Assembly (NCBI GenBank): GCA_019828565.1
Contig: JAHDYR010000062.1
Coordinates: forward strand, 806,001-870,000
Reading direction: 5' to 3'
Length of the DNA: 64,000 nt
DNA from: Carpediemonas membranifera
Lineage: Eukaryota > Fornicata
Both the position numbers and the translations under genes were made by a program. The notes beneath the pieces are model-generated. The model saw only the letters and a list, made by a program, of their open reading frames with translations. It was not told the DNA's origin and did not search any database. Each line of letters begins with the position of its first letter. Position 1 is the stretch's first letter. This document shows positions 57,728 through 64,000 of this stretch, piece after piece.

Positions 57728-58538
57728 ATGGCGAGAAGAAAGGCGCTCCCACCAAAGCCGCAGCCTGGGGGGTATCAGAATACCCATTACGTCCACTGCG
57801 GGCAAGACGCCGCCGTCTGCGCCTTCAAATGATTCTCAGGAGGATTCCTCAAGCGAAGATTCCATCATTGAATCCGTTGTGCATACTCAGGCACTGCATC
57901 CGGATCTGGTCGCCGCGATCTACCCAAACACTCCCGAGGAGTCGATCAGGGGAGCTTAAGGAGGCCGAGAAGGACCTTACTCCCCTCGAACCCCCGAGTT
58001 GGTTATCCACCCGGCTGACCCACCCCTCCATTGCCGTTGAGGTGCAGCCTTGTCTGGCTCCCGACCACACGGACGTGGGTAGAGGCCTCATTGCAACTGC
58101 CGCAATTGAGCCCGGAAAGCTCCTCGGCATTTACGCCGGTAGGATTGTGTCCGACGAGGACTACCACGCGAATAACAGCAACATGGTGTTTGTTCATTGT
58201 TCATTATGCCTTTACACAGCATTTCATTCGACGCTAGCAACCTTCACGTCGACGCCGGCGAAGGTGAAGGCATTGGTGTACACCTCATCAACCACAGTGA
58301 GAGTGACACCAACTGCCAGTTCACCAACCGTTTGCTCAAGGACCTTCCAGTCCTTGCGGTTGAGTCGACGAACGTCATTCAGGCCGAAGAGTTTCTTCGT
58401 ATCAGTTACGGCGAGATCTTCTTTGATGCGGGTGAGGTCTTAACCATTGCTAGGTTCCCGAGTCTGCCCATTTCTCATCCAAACTATCTCACAAGGTTCC
58501 TGGAGCGGTATCCGGCACTCAAGAAGCGGAAGAAATGA
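57728..58538 (+). CDS. SET-domain protein (histone-lysine-methyltransferase-like) with a 32-nt intron
   Basis: Probable ATG 57728 (MARRKALPPKPQPGGY). The coding frame changes twice before the SET domain (about 57790-57810 and 57955, G-run), left unresolved. SET landmarks: G-R-G-L-I-A-T-A-A-I-E-P-G-K-L-L-G-I-Y-A-G-R, then across the intron 58188-58219 I-S-F-D-A-S-N-L, and L-I-N-H-S-E-S-D-T-N (the N-H-S-x4-N cofactor/knot motif) and I-Q-A-E-E-F-L-R-I-S-Y-G-E. The domain is compact (~130 residues), like viral or short eukaryotic SET proteins; no pre-/post-SET cysteines are seen. TGA at 58538 is 27 bp from the stop of the convergent gene. Likely methylates lysine; the substrate is unknown. Confidence 0.65.
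58188..58219 (+). other. 32-nt spliceosomal intron in the SET gene
   Basis: GTTTGT...CCTTTACACAG. Removal joins N-M-V with I-S-F-D-A-S in frame and restores the SET order; without removal the frame is lost before the N-H-S motif. Confidence 0.7.
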
Positions 58539-58565
58539 ATTAAAAATGTCAAAACATCTCTTTTT

Positions 58566-60743
58566 TTACTCGGGAACTCCACGCTTAACGTCCTCGGCAT
58601 CAACAACTCTCTTTTCGCGATCCTTATCGACTGCCTTGCGCTTGATATAAGTCGTATGAGCCTTTCTCTTACCACCCTTTGAACGTTTGCGGACAAATAG
58701 CGTCGCATGCTCATCCTTGACGACCACAATAGCTTGCGCCGCAGCCACATCTTCATCAGATCCACGCCGGACCATGCCGGACTCATAAACTTCCGTCAAA
58801 TGCATCCGCACAATATACTTGTCATGGTACGTCAACATCTTGACCCAGATAACGACTACAGTCTTGCTCTTCAGAGCTGACCAGGCCATGACACCAAAGT
58901 TGCTGTACCAATCAGTGGCATCGTCGAACATCAGGGTGGGCACGAACACGTTAGACGTCTCAAGCCTCAGCCTCTCGCCAGCATCGGAGAATCCCCCAGG
59001 CGCGCACCTCCTCCCTCACTGCTGCCACTTCCTCTGCCGCAAACTTCTTGTCGAACTCGCCATTCTCAACCTTCTGCAGGCGGTAGCCGATGCACAATCC
59101 ATCCGGGTTGACTGCAATCTTCCGCCAACTCTTACGATCTTTGAGAACTCGCTCGCCTACCTTGTCGTACTCCACGTCGATGTACTTCTGCCTATCAACG
59201 TCGCTCCGTAAGTATATCTGCATAGGGGGAACATTGGCAGGCGTCGGAGAGTGCTGTTTGATGATAGCCTTCATCTCTGGCGACAGACCGAGGTCGAGGG
59301 GTGGGACCGTTATGAACTTCTGGCCCCCGTACCTCATCATGGTGCTATTGATCCGAGTCCATAAGGCTCCAGTCACATTGTTCCTCTGGAACAGTACCAT
59401 CAAGGCAGCGAGAGGAACGTAGCGGTCAAGCTCCACTGTTGCCTCCTCGGCGCGCCTGACAAGCTCAGCCCAGTTGTCCTCGAGTTCATCGGCGAGCGCT
59501 TCAAGCCCAGCCTCACTCGCCCGTGCCAACTCTGCTTGAGTAAACTGATGGATCGCCTGATCCTCGGCCTTCTGCTGACCTAACTCAGCTTCAAGTCTCT
59601 TCTGGGACTCCTCAGACTCTCTGTTAGCCTGTTCAAGCGCCTCCCTCGCCTCCCTCTCCTCAGCAAGCCGTTTTATCAAGGGCTCGTACTGCTCCAACAA
59701 GCGCACAGACTCGGGTACATCATCAAGGCCTGCAATGGTGTCGTCTAGCTGCTGAAGGAGAGAACCAACGGTGTCTGTGTCGTCCACATCGGACTCTACG
59801 TCGATGTCTTGATCAGTCTGGGGCAAAGGAACGCCGTCACCCTGCATGGCGGCCGGTTCAGAGTGGTCATCAGACTCGGACTCGTCAGTGTCGGAAAATT
59901 CATCGTGTGTCGTGGACTCTGCGTCGACAACCGGAAGCGGCTGAGGGGCAGCAACGACGGAAGAAGGCTTGGTGGCTGCTGCTGAGCGATCCTGGGCCCG
60001 GACTAACTCCTCTTGGACCTTCATCAGAGCAGCAGTCGATGAGGCGAGCTCCTTCTCAAGACGAGCGATCTTCCTCTTCAGAGGAGCTGACGGATCGAGC
60101 GAACCGATCTTAGCCAACTCCTCGGCCAGCTTCTCTGAGCCAGCGAAGGACAGCTTCTTGCTGAGCTGGGCGTGGGCGATAAACTGGCCAAATTGGCCTG
60201 CCGGAACACGAGAATCGAGTTTCTTCGAGTCCTTGTGGCGCAACACAAGGTGGAATGCGCGGTAAATCTCAACCTGCTTCTCAACAGGGGAGCGAGTCGA
60301 CGCCGACTAGAGCCTTATGAACAGATTTGGCGGTGAAGTGGTCACAAAACTTCCGTCGGAATGCCTCAATTGTGTCGGGAGAGTCAAAGTCGACCTCGCA
60401 GAGGTAGTTGCGGTTAGTTGCGTCACATATCGCGCGTAGTTTGGCAACTCCATAGTCGTGAACGTGCTGGCTTAAAGTGCGCTTCAACGGGAACCCGAAA
60501 ACAACGTTGATCGTACGAATGCTGATCAGACGGACGCAAACGAAGAACAGAGGGTCATCAGAGACGATGCCGTGATCTTGCAGCCAGGTTATACGGCTCT
60601 TTGTGGACGAAAGGGCGTCGTATGCACGGAATGAATCATCTGTGTAAATAGGACCGTGAAAATGAAAGTGACATACCAGAATCGTCAGGAGCAAGCATTG
60701 TCTCCTTCAGTTTGCCGAGAGAGATGATGTCTTCGTTAACCAT
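58566..60743 (-). CDS. ~700-aa coiled-coil protein, one intron and two frame changes
   Basis: ATG at 60743 (MVNEDIISLGKLKETMLAPD), a 37-nt intron at 60640-60676, then exon 2. The protein changes frame at a CCCC run (~60285) and at a GGGGG run (~58995), and ends with a basic tail (KRSKGGKRKAHTTYIKRKAV) at TAA 58566. The middle has coiled coils (RKIARLEKELASSTAALMKV; REAREALEQANRESEESQKR), a long acidic serine/aspartate linker and a more globular C-terminal half (W-T-R-I-N-S-T-M-M ... D-A-T-D-W-Y-S-N-F-G-V-M-A-W). Family unknown. The two frame changes coincide with homopolymers, so this is probably one intact gene. Confidence 0.55.
60640..60676 (-). other. 37-nt spliceosomal intron
   Basis: On the minus strand GTATGT...TATTTACACAG. 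Splicing joins 67 nt of exon 1 to the long frame with matching phase (D-D-S / D-D-S-F-R-A-Y). Confidence 0.75.
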
Positions 60744-61006
60744 TGTCAATTTGGTCCTCAGAAGACTTTCTCGAAAAATGAAATACGTTTTATCTCAATA
60801 AATATTGCCAGCTGTCATGTAAATACCTCCGATCAGCCATAAAGACCCAAGAGCTACCCCTTGGCCGATTTTCAGCTCATTCTGCACCTGCGCTGTTTTG
60901 GCCGTTTTTCGATGGGCATCTCATCGCTCCATTTTCGATTTTGTCAATTTGGTCCTCAGAGGACACAGATTAAATTTTTCAGTGTCCTCTGAGGACAACA
61001 TTGACA
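60743..61006. repeat. MITE-like repeat: GTCAATTTGGTCCTCAGA termini and internal hairpin
   Basis: TTGTCAATTTGGTCCTCAGA occurs at 60743 and again at 60941; the reverse complement (TCTGAGGACAACATTGAC) closes the region at ~60988-61005. The inner pair forms a hairpin with 24-bp arms (22 matches) around a 15-nt loop (60943-61005). The first copy abuts the ATG of the minus gene, so it may be regulatory rather than mobile. Confidence 0.55.
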
Positions 61007-61046
61007 GGATTTATAGCTTATCCATGGCCAGAAACTGAAATCGCTG

Positions 61047-61097
61047 AAAAGCTCAGAGACGTCGTTATATCATCTATAACGGCATCTCTGAGCTTTT
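61047..61097. repeat. 51-bp hairpin, 23-bp arms, 5-nt loop
   Basis: AAAAGCTCAGAGACGTCG-TTATA / TCATC / TATAACGGCATCTCTGAGC-TTTT; 21 of 23 positions pair. It lies between divergent genes. Could be a cruciform, a regulatory site or part of a small RNA precursor. The rest of 61098-61423 has no feature seen. Confidence 0.65.
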
Positions 61098-61423
61098 AAG
61101 CACACGGTTTCATCCTGACGTGGAGATCGATGGTGGTGAAAATGAAGAATTGACTAGGAGAGCTCTACGCTTGCATGCAGCCTTCTATTAGGTTGTTGAT
61201 GTTGGTTATATGCTTCTTTTTCGTTCTCGATGCGTGTGGATGAGTATTCTGTTGCAAGATTCATTTTTGATGGACTGATGTTGGTTATAGAGGATAAAGG
61301 CACCAGAATGGATCATATGCATGCTATAAACCCGTTCTGTGCCGTTGGAATACCATAGCTGCGCAGCAATGTCGAGAGTCACAGTTCATTTCACATTTTC
61401 ACACGCATTTTAAGGAAACAACG

Positions 61424-62186
61424 ATGGCAAGAAGTAAACAAGGCAATATACAGGCCACTGAAGCTCAAAAGGAGAGGAGAATGGCTCTTGGCAAGAAAGC
61501 GCAGCAAAAGAGCCAGAGCAAGTCCAACAAGTCCACGAAAACAGCCCGAAAAGCTCACAAGACGCCCATCGAGATCGTTCAGACCTTTATCAGCAATTTC
61601 CTCCTTAATAATGACGATATTACCCGCGCAAACGGATGGGTTGTCGACTTCAGCCAGAAGTTTGCCGCCGAGGTCCCTAAGATGAAAGTAGCCTCCTTGA
61701 AGAAGGACAAGCTCTACGGCAATCTCCAGTCGGTCGAAGAGATCAGCCGCAAGTGGCAGGGGAGGCGGTGATGAGGACAAGCGTCACCGCTTCAAGGCTC
61801 TCCTCAGTCTTGACGCCCAGACAGATGAGCTGGACACGGACGACCCACTCATCGCGACTGTCCGCGAGATGGATGATGCCTTTCACCGCATTCCCATCGC
61901 CTACCGGGCTAAGGTCCATGCCTTCGCTGCTTCATCGTGCGGTGTGACGGTCGATGACGTCAAGCTCGTCCTGAGCAAGCCTTGCCGTGACCGCGACGCG
62001 GATCTCATCTTCGCCAGACCCACCAGAGTTCTGAAGAAGGAGGCTAAGACACTCAGTCAGCTCACTTCTGTCATTGCGAAGCGGAATGCGGAACGTGCTG
62101 AGGCTGAATCGCGTGATGTGCTGCGTCGCAAGGTATACCAAGCCATCATGAATTACTACTTAGAGTGTTCGGCACAGGAGCTATAA
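61424..62186 (+). CDS. Unknown ~253-aa basic protein, frame changed once
   Basis: ATG 61424 (MARSKQGNIQATEAQKERRM), lysine/serine-rich first 50 residues, then a helical region. The frame stops at 61771 (GGGGAGGCGGTGA), but the upstream part of the next frame is clearly coding (GDEDKRHRFKALLSL...), leading into M-D-D-A-F-H-R-I-P to TAA 62186, so a one-base indel in the G run near 61760 is likely. No domain recognised. The basic N-terminus suggests nuclear or RNA association. The convergent neighbour ends 24 bp away. Confidence 0.55.
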
Positions 62187-62210
62187 ATTCTTGTTTTATT
62201 TTCATTTCAT

Positions 62211-63136
62211 TTACACTTCTTCGTCATCCTCAACGGAAATATTCCATTCACTGTCCCAGAAGTTAGCTTTCTTCTCCTTACGCATCTCGGTCCTCGTTTC
62301 CTTGATCTCTTTGACCAGCGTGAAAGAACGAAGGTTGTAATGGCGGATAATCATCAACTTCTGCCTGATTCGGGTGACGTTAGGCCGTTTTGCCGCACGT
62401 TCACGGCGCACGGACACACGGGTGCGTTCCACGAACGAGTCAACACTCCTCTTGTCGGAAGCAGGCATCCCATGAGCGTGCTGATCAAGTCTATTACCAT
62501 GGTTGGTCACGCGGATCAACGTAGAGCCTTGCATTATCATCCCACAGCACTCTGTCAGGCTCTTGCCGAGGTTGGTCCACTTGTTGGGACCCATCGTGCC
62601 CTCCATCGTGACAATGGCAAGTGGGTTGCCCCCCGTGTCCACCAGCTGCTCGACCTGCGACGGGTCCGATGACTCCTTGAGGCCAAAGGACGCATACATG
62701 TCCTGGAGTCGCTTGTCGCACTGCAGTCGGACGAGTTCTTCGGCAGATGCTATGCTAAGAAGCACCCTCGCGAACCCAAGACCTCTGCAGGAGACGGCTG
62801 TCCGTAAGCCGATGACAAACCGCTCCTGGTGCAGTTGTCCGCTCAGGGTCTGCCCCTCCCTGTACGACTCGCGGAAGAGAAGGCATGCAGCCTTGATGTT
62901 GTCCATCTCAACCCCACGAATTGCGATGAGACTGTGTTAACAAGAAGTGTAGTGGGTCTGACATACATGACGAATGAGTAGTTCAGACAGTCGAGGTTCG
63001 AAGTCGCCAGATCTCTGTTGAAGAAGGCCCTGACAGACGGCAAGAGCTCAGACTTGTCTGAAAGCTTGACATATTGAATATAGGCCTTGTGTTGCGATAA
63101 ATTCATCGTCAGCCATGTCGGAAGTGGCGTTTCCAT
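62211..63136 (-). CDS. Unknown 296-aa protein with a 35-nt intron
   Basis: ATG 63136 (METPLPTWLTMNLSQHKAYI), exon 1 to 62967, intron 62932-62966, exon 2 to TAA 62211. The spliced frame reads N-Y-S-F-V-I-L-I-A-I-R-G-V-E-M-D-N-I-K-A. A mixed helical body is followed by a basic C-terminal third (V-S-V-R-R-E-R-A-A-K-R-P-N-V-T-R-I-R-Q-K) and an acidic end (VEDDEEV). Exon lengths 170 + 721 give an exact codon count. No domain recognised. Confidence 0.6.
62932..62966 (-). other. 35-nt spliceosomal intron
   Basis: On the minus strand GTATGT...TGTTAACACAG. Without splicing the first exon's frame runs into unrelated sequence and the second lacks an upstream start. Confidence 0.75.
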
Positions 63137-63176
63137 TGTTTTTCACCAAACAAGTGACGTAATGTGAAAATTGTGA

Positions 63177-63208
63177 AACTACCAATGTTGAAAAAAAAAT
63201 TGGTAGTT
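63177..63208 (+). repeat. Poly-A-loop hairpin AACTACCA...TGGTAGTT, second copy
   Basis: AACTACCAAT-GTTGAAAAAAAA-ATTGGTAGTT (perfect 10-bp arms), followed some 14 bp later by CCAAATGG as at 57.5 kb. The ATG here opens only a 6-codon frame. Confidence 0.55.
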
Positions 63209-63259
63209 GGGGGAAACACACCAAATGGGATGTACTGACCAATAAAACTCCTTTACTCA

Positions 63260-64000
63260 CTACTCAGCGCGTGCATGACCGCAAATGCAGCAAACAAGCT
63301 CCTCACCCATGTCTGCCAACTCGCAAACCATCACCCCAGACTCTTCGTCCCATGCCAAAGCCGTATAATCGTTGACGTACTGCCACATCTCGTCAACGAG
63401 CTCCTGGAAGAGGCGCACCACCGCCGCCGTGGCATGGAATTGGTGCCTTGCCTCCATGTGGCTGCGAATGGCGAACCATGAGCGAGCTTGTCTGCAGCAT
63501 TGGTGGACTCGGACACGACGAAGCCTGTTCAGCGGGGGACTGAGTAGTCCTGGCGACCGAACGAGCGAATACCCGTTAAGAACGTGCAGATGAGGGTGGT
63601 CTGCTCGGTCAAACACAGCTTCTCGATCATGGCCGACCTGTGCAACTCGGCTCGGACCTCCTGGTTCTTGATGAACTCTCTCTCAAAAGAACTCCTCGAG
63701 GAGGTAAAAAAAGAGGAATTCGGAGATGATCGTGAAGAAGAGGCTGGGCAGTGAGCCTGCTGTTGACATAGAGTGTCTGGGCACATGGCTTCTCCGCCTT
63801 GTCTGCTTGCCCAGGAGGGAGCAACGCCAGCTTTGTCTGGTGTGCCTGCAGACTGAGCATGACGTGGAACAGGTGGCACATGGACGCGGCCAAGAAGTGG
63901 AATGCGACTTTGCTGTCGGTGACAGGCTCGGTTGAGTAGTAAAGAGCCTGGAGATAGCCAATGAGTCGCACAATATCTTGGACGGACTCAGGAAGAGCCT
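63260..64000 (-). pseudogene. Family-A large protein, copy 3, C-terminal part only in window, frame broken
   Basis: Runs off the right edge. Read on the minus strand it aligns with family A: L-Q-A-L-Y-Y-S-T-E-P-V-T-D ... L-R-I-P-L-F, then after a T7 run (~63705-63711) L-L-E-E-F-F-E-R-E-F-I, C-T-F-L-T-G-I-R-S, and in further frames a tail with L-V-D-E-M-W-Q-Y-V-N-D and a final V-C-C-I-C-G before TAG 63260. At least two frame changes occur. The terminal C-C-I-C matches the cysteine cluster of the other copies. Confidence 0.6.

Noticed and set aside
58983-60304. Additional 28-34-nt introns at the two frame changes of the coiled-coil gene
   Set aside because: GT and AG pairs of suitable length exist, but donors are weak, acceptors lack TTNACACAG, and both sites have C or G homopolymers that explain the shift.
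1-64000. tRNA or rRNA genes
   Set aside because: No cloverleaf with a GGTTCRANNCC box or rRNA-like conserved stretch was recognised by eye; a covariance-model search would settle it.

Overview
The window looks like nuclear DNA of a microbial eukaryote. It has two non-LTR (LINE-type) retrotransposons, a chromodomain-type integrase tail, SET, OTU-like, RING/IBR-like and protein-kinase-like genes, and three convincing spliceosomal introns of only 32-37 nt. The introns have GTATGT/GTTTGT donors and a branch-point-like TTAAC/TTTAC fused to the acceptor (TTAACACAG, TTTACACAG). Compact genes, tiny introns and that fused 3' signal recall metamonads such as Giardia and Trichomonas, but this placement is an inference. 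No rRNA, tRNA, CRISPR array or prokaryotic operon was seen.

Layout. (1) 1-4295: about two copies of a 2202-bp tandem unit carrying a 294-aa and a 118-aa plus-strand protein and an 87-aa minus-strand protein, all unknown. (2) 4300-10600: a ~800-aa family-A gene (minus) whose 5' end overlaps, antisense, a diverged relative of the 118-aa protein; then an OTU-like cysteine protease gene and a decayed second copy. (3) 10608-21910: an 11.3-kb LINE flanked by a 15-bp direct repeat, with an antisense 5' ORF, an unknown ORF, a DEDD-exonuclease-like ORF, a coiled-coil ORF and an endonuclease/reverse-transcriptase ORF. (4) 21925-30540: a ~2035-bp tandem array of genes X and Y. (5) 30827-33390: second family-A gene. 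(6) 33400-37400: small ORF, chromodomain fragment, broken ABCA-type transporter, unknown 443-aa gene. (7) 37396-48090: a ~2.93-kb array of four Crinkler-like (nuclease plus kinase) genes alternating with three divergently oriented RING/IBR-like genes. (8) 48595-54143: a second, truncated LINE with an octapeptide-repeat ORF1. (9) 54144-64000: fold-back sequences, then a tight cluster of mostly single-copy genes (PHD-like zinc protein, CHAT/caspase-like protein, SET protein, coiled-coil protein, two unknowns) and a third family-A copy running off the end.

A 16-bp palindrome (ATCCAC-N4-GTGGAT) recurs at cassette junctions throughout the first 30.5 kb, in several otherwise unrelated flanks. A ~350-bp inverted repeat (7606-7958 versus 30330-30690) brackets regions 3 and 4. 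Many genes are interrupted at homopolymers and tandem copies differ mainly by homopolymer length. Much of the apparent gene breakage may therefore be sequencing error rather than decay, and I mark these cases rather than calling them all pseudogenes.
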